A stretch of 64,000 bases of DNA, from the NCBI RefSeq assembly GCF_003479405.1, contig NZ_QUHB01000008.1:62001-126000 (forward strand). The letters run 5' to 3'. The stretch is from Eubacterium sp. AF16-48 (GTDB taxonomy: Bacteria > Bacillota > Clostridia > Lachnospirales > Lachnospiraceae). Shown here in pieces: positions 9,581 through 17,461 of the stretch. The notes under the pieces are model-generated. The model saw nothing but the letters and a program-made list of their open reading frames with translations, searched no databases and was not told where the DNA came from. The position numbers and the translations under genes are program-made. The number at the start of each line of letters is the position of its first letter. Position 1 is the stretch's first letter.

Positions 9581-10264
9581 ATGACGGAAAATAAATACAA
9601 TATAATGATAGTGGAAGATGACAATACCATAGCAGAAAAAATAAAAAGTCATTTGGAAAAATGGGCATATAATGTTTACATAGCGAAGGATTTTGGAAAT
9701 GTATTAAAAGAAGTATCTGATTTTCAGCCGGATTTAATTTTGTTAGACATAACCCTGCCATATTTTAATGGATTTTACTGGTGCGGGGAAATACGGAAAA
9801 TGTTCAAAATTCCCATTATTTTTATATCTTCTGCCGATGACAGTATGAATATAGTTATGGCAATGAATATGGGCGGAGACGATTTCATATCAAAACCCTT
9901 TGACCTTACGGTACTTACTGCCAAAATATCGGCTCTTATCAGAAGAAGCTACTCTTATGCAGGTCAGCTTAATACCATAGAAAACAATGGGGTAATACTT
10001 AATCTTATGGACGGCACCTGTCTTTATAACGGAGAAAAAACTGAACTTTCAAAAAATGAATTTCAAATATTGGCGCTTCTTATGGAAAATTCAGGAAGCG
10101 TTGTAAGTCGTGACACCATTATGATGCATTTGTGGGACAGTGAAAATTTTATAGATGATAATACATTAACAGTGAATATAAACAGAATCAGAAAAAAACT
10201 AAAGGATATAGGATTAGATGATTTTGTAAAGACAAAAAAAGGGTTAGGTTACATGGTATGTTGA
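9581..10264 (+). CDS. OmpR-family response regulator (BceR-like)
   Basis: A 227-residue protein when started at the ATG at 9581, which has a GGAGAG site upstream; the frame is open further up but runs into the mscL terminator. The receiver domain (about 5-118) shows acidic pair EDD, phospho-acceptor in DLILLDITLP and lysine in SKPFD. A winged-helix DNA-binding domain follows (about 130-225: LSKNEFQILALLMEN, TLTVNINRIRKKL). It overlaps the sensor kinase by 7 bases. With the kinase and the ABC transporter at 14464 it makes a Bce-type antimicrobial-peptide response module. Confidence 0.9.
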   Translation: MTENKYNIMIVEDDNTIAEKIKSHLEKWAYNVYIAKDFGNVLKEVSDFQPDLILLDITLPYFNGFYWCGEIRKMFKIPIIFISSADDSMNIVMAMNMGGDDFISKPFDLTVLTAKISALIRRSYSYAGQLNTIENNGVILNLMDGTCLYNGEKTELSKNEFQILALLMENSGSVVSRDTIMMHLWDSENFIDDNTLTVNINRIRKKLKDIGLDDFVKTKKGLGYMVC

Positions 10265-11217
10265 TGAAATATTTAAAGGACAGAAAGTTAATATTTATTG
10301 CTATTTTATTCTGGATTGCCATATTTTCCGGCGTGTTTGCTTTATGTGGAATAGAGTTTAAGTATGTATGGTACCCCACGGCATTAGGGTGCATGGCTTT
10401 GGGTATTTGCCTTGTGGTTGATTTTGTTTGTTATTATAAAAAGTGCCGAAGTCTTACCATGGCAGAAAATAGTATTGATGTAACATTGGATAATTTGCCT
10501 AAAACCTCAAATCAGATTGAGAAAATGTACACAGAGCTTCTTAAATTACTGACTAATGAAAAAAACGAAGAAATAAATAATATTCTAAATTCAAAAAAAG
10601 AAACAATGGAATATGTTACATTGTGGTCACATCAGATAAAAACTCCCATTACCGCATTGCAGTTATTAGCTAACGATACTGATGAAGAAATCCGGATTGA
10701 AATCCTTAACCGGTTGTTTGAAATTGAACAATATCAGGATATGATGCTTCAATATCTGCGACTTGAAGGTGGCGGAAATGACTATGTTTTGGCAGATTAT
10801 AGTGTAAAAGATATGGTTAATCAGGCAGTGAAATACTTTGCCAGAATCTTTATTTCTAAAGGAATTTCAGTGAAAATACAGGTGGATGAAAGCAGGAAGG
10901 TTGTAACAGATGAAAAGTGGATGGTATTTGTCCTTAAACAGCTTATATCAAATGCCCTTAAGTATACTTCAAAAGGGGAAATATGTATATCCTTTGATAA
11001 TGATGAACTTTTAATTAAGGACTCAGGCATTGGCATTGCAAAAGAGGATTTGCCAAGAATTTTTGACAGGGGATATACAGGTTACAACGGAAGAAAGGAC
11101 AAAAAGGCTACAGGTCTTGGTTTGTATCTTACAAAACAGATTCTTGACCGGCTGAATCATAAGATAGAAATTGATTCTCAAATAGGTGTTGGAACTCGGG
11201 TTTTCATAAAATTTTAG
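10258..11217 (+). CDS. Intramembrane-sensing histidine kinase (BceS-like)
   Basis: A 319-residue protein. Two membrane helices near the N-terminus (about 8-28 and 36-58) are joined by a very short loop, the mark of intramembrane-sensing kinases that rely on a Bce transporter for input. The H-box is LWSHQIKTPI, the N-box QLISNALKYT, the G1 box IKDSGIGIAKEDLPRIFDRGYTG and the G2 box TGLGLYLT. It is co-transcribed with the regulator (7-base overlap). Its usual partner transporter lies 3.2 kb downstream beyond the GH18 gene rather than adjacent. Confidence 0.9.
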   Translation: MLMKYLKDRKLIFIAILFWIAIFSGVFALCGIEFKYVWYPTALGCMALGICLVVDFVCYYKKCRSLTMAENSIDVTLDNLPKTSNQIEKMYTELLKLLTNEKNEEINNILNSKKETMEYVTLWSHQIKTPITALQLLANDTDEEIRIEILNRLFEIEQYQDMMLQYLRLEGGGNDYVLADYSVKDMVNQAVKYFARIFISKGISVKIQVDESRKVVTDEKWMVFVLKQLISNALKYTSKGEICISFDNDELLIKDSGIGIAKEDLPRIFDRGYTGYNGRKDKKATGLGLYLTKQILDRLNHKIEIDSQIGVGTRVFIKF

Positions 11218-11276
11218 AACAAAAAATTGTATATAATTGGTAATATTTAACATAATTGGCTACTTTTTAAATAGGT

Positions 11277-11306
11277 TTGACATATGGCTAAAACCCTTGC
11301 TAGAAT
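11277..11306 (+). promoter_or_regulatory. Sigma-A type promoter of the GH18 chitinase gene
   Basis: TTGACA (11277-11282), an 18-bp spacer and TAGAAT (11301-11306) lie about 40 bases before the GH18 start. This supports separate transcription from the kinase gene and a start at 11345, not 11237. Confidence 0.65.
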
Positions 11307-11344
11307 GGACGAAAAGGCAAATTTTAAAGGAGGGAAAAGTCATA

Positions 11345-14041
11345 ATGACAAGGAAAGCAAAGAGAATGCTTGCTAAATTTATGGCCCTTGTAATGGCAGT
11401 GACTGTGCTGTCATTTACAGGTGGATTTAGCAGTATGCAGTCTAGCGTGGTTTATGGAGCGGCTGCATGGAACAGCGAAACAATTTACACAGGGGGAGAT
11501 GAAGTGGAATACAACGGAGCAATTTACAAATGTAAATGGTGGACTAAGGGGGACACACCTTCAAACGGAGGTCCTTGGGAGCTGGTTTCCGGGTCAACAT
11601 CAGGGGGAGATACAGGTGATTTAGGAAGTCTTAAACCGGGAAAAGCAACAGTCACATTAGACCCACAAATTGGAACAAACGTAAATGGAGTTACACTTCC
11701 GTCTAATTATTACAACAAAAAGGTTGTGGGTTATTTTCCAAGCTACGCAATTACATCCCAGGCACATGAATATTTCAATATAGCAGATTTACAGTGGGAT
11801 AAGCTTACTCATATTCAGTATGCTTTTGGTATTGTTAATAAAGATACATGTGAGCTGGAGGTAGGAGATCCGGAACATGACATTGAAAGTAAGTTTGAAG
11901 GCACAACCTTTAAACATGACGGACAGGTAATTAAGATGGATGACTCCCTTGGATACTACGGACAATTTAACATAATGCACACATTAAAGAAAATGCATCC
12001 TGATGTAACCGTTCTTATTTCAACAGGTGGCTGGGGAGCATCAGAAGGTCTTTGGTATGCCACACAAAATGAAGCGTCCATGAGAAAATTCAGTGCTTCG
12101 GCAGTTTCATTTATTAGAAAGTACGGTTTTGACGGCATTGATATTGACTTTGAGTTCCCGTCAGAAACCCCACAGTCAGGAAATTATACGGACTTTACTG
12201 AATCTATAAGATCGGGAATTGCAGACAGATACGCCCAGTTTATAAAAATACTTAGTGAAGATTTAGCTAAGGCATCAAAGGAAGACGGAACATATTATTG
12301 GCTTACATCTGCGGTAGCAGCATCATCATGGGTTCTTGGAGGGCAGACAAATTCAGCCTTTTTAGATTACTTGGATTTTGTATCAGTTATGTCCTATGAC
12401 TTCCATGGTGGATGGAACAATTATGTAGAAAATCAGGCAAATCTTTACGCTGATCCGGCAGATACGGAAACAGCCCAGGTGGACGTTAAAACATTGGGAT
12501 TTGACTGGGCTTACCGGTTTTACAGAGGAAAAGTTCAGTCTGAAAAGATTTTAATGGGTGTTCCTTATTATACAAGAGGTTGGACAAATGTTTCCGGAGG
12601 AACCAACGGATTACACGGTTCGTCAGGTACACCTCTTACTAACAGCGTTGATAATCTTAACTTATGGTGCGATTTAGATGAAAATGGAAAAGAAGTGGCA
12701 GCAGGTGCTAATCCCCTCTGGCATGTAATGAATCTTATGAAATCCAATTCAAACTATAAGCGTTACTGGGATGACGTAGGAAAGGTTCCTCATATCTGGA
12801 ATGCACAAAATAACACATTCCTTACATTTGAAGACACAGAATCAGTACAGGAAAGAATAAATTATGTAAACAACAACAATTTAGGCGGTGTTCTCATATG
12901 GGTTATGCACGGAGATTATGATTATGACGAACAGCAGCAGAAATATGTAATAGGTGATACTCTTACATCCATGTTCCATGACCAGTTTAAGGCAAAGGGG
13001 GCATCAAAGGTATCATCAGATGTGGATTATACTAATGATACATTAAATTTTAGTGTGGATTTTGGTGGAAAATACGATCATCCAAACTACACATACACAA
13101 TAAAACTTACAAATAATGAATCTGTGGCATTTCCGGCAGGTTATACTTTAAGTTTTGATTTACCGAAATCCAGTAAATTTACCAGTGCATGGGGGGCAAC
13201 GGCTACCACGGAAGATAAAGGTGACTTTACAACAGTAACCCTTACATCCACCAGTGCACTTTCACCGGGAGAGTCTGTAGAGTTTACAGGTATGTTAAAA
13301 TGTTGCTTTTCAGGAGTTAAGAATTTTAAGGTAAACGGATATTCCATGTTAAGTGAGGTAAATAATGAAATAACCAGACTTAACAGAGCATATCTTACTG
13401 ACAAAAACGGAGGTTCGTCAGAAATTCCAACTGAACCTGAAACAGAGGCACCAACAGAAAAGCCTACAGAAGTACCAACACAGACACCGACAGAAAAACC
13501 TACGGAAGCACCTACACAGGTTCCTACAACAAAGCCGGACACAAAAGTTCAGACATCAGTTAAGGGCTACCAGATAAGTACTACAGCTGAAGGATACAGA
13601 GTTTTATATAATGTATCAGACAGTGACAATGAAGTGGTAAAAGCAGGTCTTATATATGGACTTTCAGATAAGGCAACAGAAAATGAAATGGTTGTGGGAA
13701 GTGGAAATCAGGCAGTTTACGACTATGCAGCAACCAATGCGGGATTACTTTCTAAAAGTGGTGACACATCACTTTATGCCATGACAATGGAATTTGTTAA
13801 AACAAAGGCATTTTATCAGGCAGGCATAATGGTAAGACCATATGCACAGTTAAAGAGTGGAGAATATGTATACGGAGATGTAGAATCTTTGAAGGTGTAT
13901 GACATAGCGGATTCCTTGTATCAGAAGGAGTTAATGCCAAATGAGGCAGCACATTCTTACCTTTATAACAATATTTTAAAGGTATCAGATTCTTCATACA
14001 TAGAAAAAACATTTAATTATAAAAACATTCTTGTGAAATAG
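11345..14041 (+). CDS. Secreted GH18 chitinase with CBM5/12 and shared C-terminal domain
   Basis: An 898-residue secreted enzyme. The ATG at 11345 follows AAAGGAGGG and starts a clear signal peptide (1-37); the frame upstream would cross the promoter. Order: a CBM5/12 chitin-binding module (about 39-80: WNSETIYTGGDEVEYNGAIYKCKWWT); GH18 catalytic domain (about 110-555) with DGIDIDFEFP, catalytic E270; a beta-sandwich domain of ~130 residues (about 565-695); a Thr/Pro/Glu linker; and the ~170-residue C-terminal domain also present in the GH5-GH18 enzyme and in the decayed gene at 8345. Chitin or chito-oligomers are the expected substrate. The gene lies between the Bce two-component genes and their transporter. 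Confidence 0.9.
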   Translation: MTRKAKRMLAKFMALVMAVTVLSFTGGFSSMQSSVVYGAAAWNSETIYTGGDEVEYNGAIYKCKWWTKGDTPSNGGPWELVSGSTSGGDTGDLGSLKPGKATVTLDPQIGTNVNGVTLPSNYYNKKVVGYFPSYAITSQAHEYFNIADLQWDKLTHIQYAFGIVNKDTCELEVGDPEHDIESKFEGTTFKHDGQVIKMDDSLGYYGQFNIMHTLKKMHPDVTVLISTGGWGASEGLWYATQNEASMRKFSASAVSFIRKYGFDGIDIDFEFPSETPQSGNYTDFTESIRSGIADRYAQFIKILSEDLAKASKEDGTYYWLTSAVAASSWVLGGQTNSAFLDYLDFVSVMSYDFHGGWNNYVENQANLYADPADTETAQVDVKTLGFDWAYRFYRGKVQSEKILMGVPYYTRGWTNVSGGTNGLHGSSGTPLTNSVDNLNLWCDLDENGKEVAAGANPLWHVMNLMKSNSNYKRYWDDVGKVPHIWNAQNNTFLTFEDTESVQERINYVNNNNLGGVLIWVMHGDYDYDEQQQKYVIGDTLTSMFHDQFKAKGASKVSSDVDYTNDTLNFSVDFGGKYDHPNYTYTIKLTNNESVAFPAGYTLSFDLPKSSKFTSAWGATATTEDKGDFTTVTLTSTSALSPGESVEFTGMLKCCFSGVKNFKVNGYSMLSEVNNEITRLNRAYLTDKNGGSSEIPTEPETEAPTEKPTEVPTQTPTEKPTEAPTQVPTTKPDTKVQTSVKGYQISTTAEGYRVLYNVSDSDNEVVKAGLIYGLSDKATENEMVVGSGNQAVYDYAATNAGLLSKSGDTSLYAMTMEFVKTKAFYQAGIMVRPYAQLKSGEYVYGDVESLKVYDIADSLYQKELMPNEAAHSYLYNNILKVSDSSYIEKTFNYKNILVK

Positions 14042-14127
14042 TGACTTCATAACATGATGTAACCAAATTACTTTATTATTACCCAATTTCCCCGGTTACA
14101 TCACAATATAATACTTCTTTTATTTCG

Positions 14128-14168
14128 GGTGGAGCTTTAATATGACAAATATTAGGCTCCACCTTTTG
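14128..14168 (+). terminator. Terminator after GH18 gene
   Basis: GGTGGAGC (14128-14135) pairs with GCTCCACC (14156-14163), extended by an inner AT stem and followed by TTTTGT. A second inverted repeat, TGATGTAACC (14055-14064) / GGTTACATCA (14094-14103), lies just upstream. Confidence 0.75.
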
Positions 14169-14172
14169 TATA

Positions 14173-14245
14173 TTACAAAAATGTAAGGTTAAAGGCAGGA
14201 TTGTAAGGTGAAATTAAGGAAAATCCCAATTACTTATTGTATACT
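14173..14245 (+). promoter_or_regulatory. BceR-type box and activated promoter of the Bce-like ABC transporter
   Basis: TTACA-AAAA-TGTAA at 14173-14186 is a perfect match to the TNACA-N4-TGTAA form known for BceR-like regulators. TGTAAGGT occurs at 14182 and again at 14202, 20 bp apart, on one helix face. A TATACT (14240-14245) lies downstream without a good -35, as expected for a promoter needing the activator. The regulator is probably the one encoded at 9581 (inference). Confidence 0.6.
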
Positions 14246-14277
14246 TGTAACATAAAGATTTGCAGATTTTTAAAAAT

Positions 14278-14449
14278 AGGAGGAAACAAATGAACGAAGT
14301 TCATTTTTAGGGATGTTTCCGACGATTTGCCGCTGACCGGAGGGAGGGGGCACTACAATTTAGAGGAGGAAACAAATGAACGAAGTTCATTTTCAGGAAT
14401 GTTTCCGACGACTTGCCGCTGACCGAAGGGAGGGGGCGTTACAATTTAT
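14278..14449 (+). repeat. Tandem pair of an 86-bp structured leader repeat
   Basis: Two copies with an exact 86-bp period (14278-14363 and 14364-14449); a third copy stands at 50928. Each begins with AGGAGG and has GGAAACA pairing with TGTTTCC around an inner hairpin AATGAAC-GAA-GTTCATT. A strongly kept GCCGCTGACC/GAGGGAGGGGGC block follows. Each contains ATG-initiated codons reading MNEVHF: six codons then stop in copy 1, 26 codons ending in the bceA-like ribosome-binding site in copy 2. It could be a cis-acting RNA, a leader-peptide device or a small mobile repeat; I cannot name the family. Confidence 0.75.
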
Positions 14450-14463
14450 AGGAGGTTAGTACC

Positions 14464-15231
14464 ATGGAGGTATTAGAAGTAAATAATTTAAAAAAGATAT
14501 ATACAACAAGATTTGGAGGAAACAAGGTAGAGGCTTTGCATGATATAAACTTTTCAGTGGAACAGGGAGAATACGTTGCAATAATGGGAGAATCAGGCTC
14601 CGGAAAAACTACATTGCTTAACATTCTTGCAGCAGTAGACAGACCTACATCAGGAGATATATTTCTTAATGGCAAAAACACCACAGTAATCAAAGATGAT
14701 ATGCTGGCAAAATTCAGGAGAGAGCATTTAGGATTTGTATTTCAGGATTTTAATCTTTTAGATACTTTTTCCATTGAAGATAATATTTACCTGCCACTGG
14801 TACTTGCAGGAAAAGAATATAAGGATATGAAACAGGAGCTGGATGTAATTGCAGGAAAGTTGGGAATAAGTCATATACTTCACAAATACCCTTACGAAGT
14901 TTCAGGAGGACAAAAACAGAGAACGGCGGTGGCAAGGGCAATTATTACAAAACCGGACATCCTTTTGGCAGATGAACCTACAGGAGCACTGGATTCAAAA
15001 TCCACAGGAGATTTATTAGATGTATTTGATAAGTTAAATTCCGACGGACAGACAATATTAATGGTAACTCACAGCGTAAGGGCTGCATCAAATGCCGGCA
15101 GGGTTTTGTTTATAAAAGATGGAGAAATATTCCATCAGATATATCGTGGAGCCATGACAAAGGATGAAATGTACAAAAAGATTTCCGACACTTTAACAGT
15201 GTTATTGGCAGGTGGTGATTTACATGAATAA
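14464..15231 (+). CDS. ABC transporter ATP-binding protein (BceA-like)
   Basis: A 255-residue ATPase. Walker A GESGSGKTT, Q-loop FQDFNLLDTF, signature VSGGQKQR, Walker B ILLADEPTGALDS and switch His in MVTHS are all present. It belongs to the MacB/LolD-like group that includes BceA. It overlaps the permease gene by 8 bases. Together they resist or sense cell-wall-active peptides such as bacitracin-like drugs (family knowledge). The leader carries the tandem 86-bp repeats and a BceR-type box. Confidence 0.9.
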   Translation: MEVLEVNNLKKIYTTRFGGNKVEALHDINFSVEQGEYVAIMGESGSGKTTLLNILAAVDRPTSGDIFLNGKNTTVIKDDMLAKFRREHLGFVFQDFNLLDTFSIEDNIYLPLVLAGKEYKDMKQELDVIAGKLGISHILHKYPYEVSGGQKQRTAVARAIITKPDILLADEPTGALDSKSTGDLLDVFDKLNSDGQTILMVTHSVRAASNAGRVLFIKDGEIFHQIYRGAMTKDEMYKKISDTLTVLLAGGDLHE

Positions 15232-17242
15232 AAAATTGTATTTTAGGCTTGCCCTTAGAAATGTAAAAAACAACAAAAGCACATTTCTACCTTTTTCAAT
15301 TTCAACCTCAGCCATTATTGCCATGTTCTATATGCTATACAGCATATATGAGCAGGTAAATGAAAATATGTTTTCAGGTGCAGAGCAAATGAGAATTATA
15401 TTAAATTTAGGTGTGTCGATTTGCGGAATATTTTCAGTGTTTGTTCTTATTTATACTAACGGATTTTTAATGAAAAGAAGAAGCAGGGAATTTGGACTAT
15501 ATAGTGTATTGGGAATGGAGAAAAAGCATATTACCAAAATAGTTTTCTGGGAAATAGTTATTGTGGCATTAGGATGTATTACCACAGGAATATTAGCAGG
15601 CATTGCATTATCCAAATTAATGTTTATGGTTTTGCTGAAAATATTAAATTTAAAAACGGATTTTGCCTTTGGGGTATATCCTAAGCCTGTATTGTTTACC
15701 ATAATAGTTTTTGACTTAATATTTGCCATAGTTATATTTTTAAACAGCGTAAGAGTTCATAGATTAAAGCCTGTAGAGCTTATTAGAAATGAAAATGCCG
15801 GAGAAAGGGAACCTAAGGCAAAATGGCTTTTAGCTATATTAGGGCTGGTAACCCTGGCATTAGGCTATTACCTTGCTCTTACAGCTAAAAGCCCAATGGA
15901 TGCCATGGGAAGGTTCTTTATGGCAGCTCTTTGTGTAATTATAGGAACCTATTTGCTGTTTATGAGCGTAAGCATTGCCTTTCTTAAAATATTAAAAAAG
16001 AATAAAAAATTCTATTATGATAAGAAACATTTTATTACAGTGTCAGGTATGATGTACCGTATGAAACAAAATGCCGCAGGTTTAGCAACCATATGTATAT
16101 TAAGTACCTGCGTGCTGGTGGTTTTATCCACAACGGTTTCCTTATATGTAGGAATGGAAGATGTTTTAAGGGGACGCTTTCCAAAGGATGTTATGACTAA
16201 TTATCTGTATTTAGAAGACAGTGACAGTTCTGAAGAACAGAAGGAAAATCACTATGATTACCAAAAGGTTCAGGATGCATGCCAAAGTCGTGCCGATGAA
16301 TATAATGTGAAAATACAGGATGAGGATAAATATTATTCCATAGATGATATAGGAGCACTTCAAAATGGCAGATATTCAATGGAAAATATAAGTACCAATA
16401 ATATGGTGAATTTTAAGGTGAAATTATTAGAGGATTATAATAGGGCAAACAGTGAGAATATCACCTTAAATTCAAATGAGGTTATAGTGTATTCATCAGA
16501 TGCAGGTAGAATCAATTCTCAAAAATTAAGCATATGCAACAAGGAATACACAATAAAGAAAAAATTAGAAAAACTCCCTGTAGATGAAAAGGAGTTACAG
16601 GTATATGACACTCTCTACATTGTAGTTAAGGATATAGATGCAATGAAAGAAATCAGGGATGTTATTAATGAAAGCACAAAGGATGATTTTGTATGTAGTA
16701 TAAAATATAACTATGAGTTTAATTTAGCAGGAGATTTTAAGGATAAGGAAGAATACTGTCAGGGGTTAAGGGATGTAATAAATGATACAGGGATAGCTCA
16801 CACAGATGAAGTGGGAAGTATATATACAAGCAGACAAAATTTCTTCGGCTTGTACGGAAGCCTTTTCTTTATAGGTGTATTTATTGGAACCATGTTTTTA
16901 ATTACCACGGTAATGATAATATACTATAAGCAGTTGTCAGAAGGATATCAGGACAGAAGGCGTTTTGAAATAATGAAAAAAGTGGGAATGGACGATAAGG
17001 AAACTAAATCCGTAATTAAAACTCAGATACTTATGGTGTTCTTTCTACCTATATTTATGGCAGTTATCCATATATGCTTTGCCTTTGACATAATCAGAAA
17101 AATGCTGGTAAGTTTAAACTTTAATAACACCCCGCTGTACATTGTATGCACGGTAATGGTTACTCTTGTATTTTTCATAGTATATGGAATTGTGTACACA
17201 ATTACCGCAGGAACTTACTACAGGGTAATAAACAAGGGGTGA
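15224..17242 (+). CDS. ABC transporter permease (BceB-like, FtsX fold)
   Basis: A 672-residue permease starting at the ATG at 15224 (GGTGGTG site; the earlier GTG codons at 15212 are less likely). It shows the Bce pattern: one N-terminal helix, three helices by residue ~185, paired helices at about 200-245 and 285-310, a large extracellular domain (about 320-540) and three closing helices. The large extracellular domain is typical of transporters that bind peptide antibiotics and pass the signal to an intramembrane kinase. It is co-transcribed with the ATPase and ends at its own terminator. Confidence 0.88.
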   Translation: MNKKLYFRLALRNVKNNKSTFLPFSISTSAIIAMFYMLYSIYEQVNENMFSGAEQMRIILNLGVSICGIFSVFVLIYTNGFLMKRRSREFGLYSVLGMEKKHITKIVFWEIVIVALGCITTGILAGIALSKLMFMVLLKILNLKTDFAFGVYPKPVLFTIIVFDLIFAIVIFLNSVRVHRLKPVELIRNENAGEREPKAKWLLAILGLVTLALGYYLALTAKSPMDAMGRFFMAALCVIIGTYLLFMSVSIAFLKILKKNKKFYYDKKHFITVSGMMYRMKQNAAGLATICILSTCVLVVLSTTVSLYVGMEDVLRGRFPKDVMTNYLYLEDSDSSEEQKENHYDYQKVQDACQSRADEYNVKIQDEDKYYSIDDIGALQNGRYSMENISTNNMVNFKVKLLEDYNRANSENITLNSNEVIVYSSDAGRINSQKLSICNKEYTIKKKLEKLPVDEKELQVYDTLYIVVKDIDAMKEIRDVINESTKDDFVCSIKYNYEFNLAGDFKDKEEYCQGLRDVINDTGIAHTDEVGSIYTSRQNFFGLYGSLFFIGVFIGTMFLITTVMIIYYKQLSEGYQDRRRFEIMKKVGMDDKETKSVIKTQILMVFFLPIFMAVIHICFAFDIIRKMLVSLNFNNTPLYIVCTVMVTLVFFIVYGIVYTITAGTYYRVINKG

Positions 17243-17251
17243 GTACCCAAT

Positions 17252-17297
17252 AAGTATAAATTACTTTTGTGCAAATACAAAGGCAATTTATACTTTT
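17252..17297 (+). terminator. Terminator after the Bce-like permease
   Basis: AAGTATAAATT pairs with AATTTATACTT, extended by CTTTTGT/ACAAAG, then TTTT. The rest of the gap to 17462 is AT-rich with repeated TGTAAAATA (about 17399 and 17423) and no gene. Confidence 0.65.
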
Positions 17298-17461
17298 AAA
17301 ATTTGCATCATGGCATTAAGAAAAAACAGTAACATTTCATAAAAAGTTTACAAATAAAATCATAATACTAAAAAAGATTTTACATTTACAGGTTATACTG
17401 TAAAATATAGGTAACGTTGAATTGTAAAATACGGGATTTAGAAAAGTAAACGAGGACAAAT

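Noticed and set aside
11237-11344. Upstream extension of the GH18 chitinase frame
   Set aside because: It runs across a good promoter (TTGACA-18-TAGAAT) and lacks a ribosome-binding site; the ATG at 11345 has AAAGGAGGG and starts a signal peptide.
13141-13542. 133-residue minus-strand frame (Val/Gly/Ser repeats)
   Set aside because: It is the antisense of the Thr/Pro/Glu linker of the chitinase; the repeats come from that linker.
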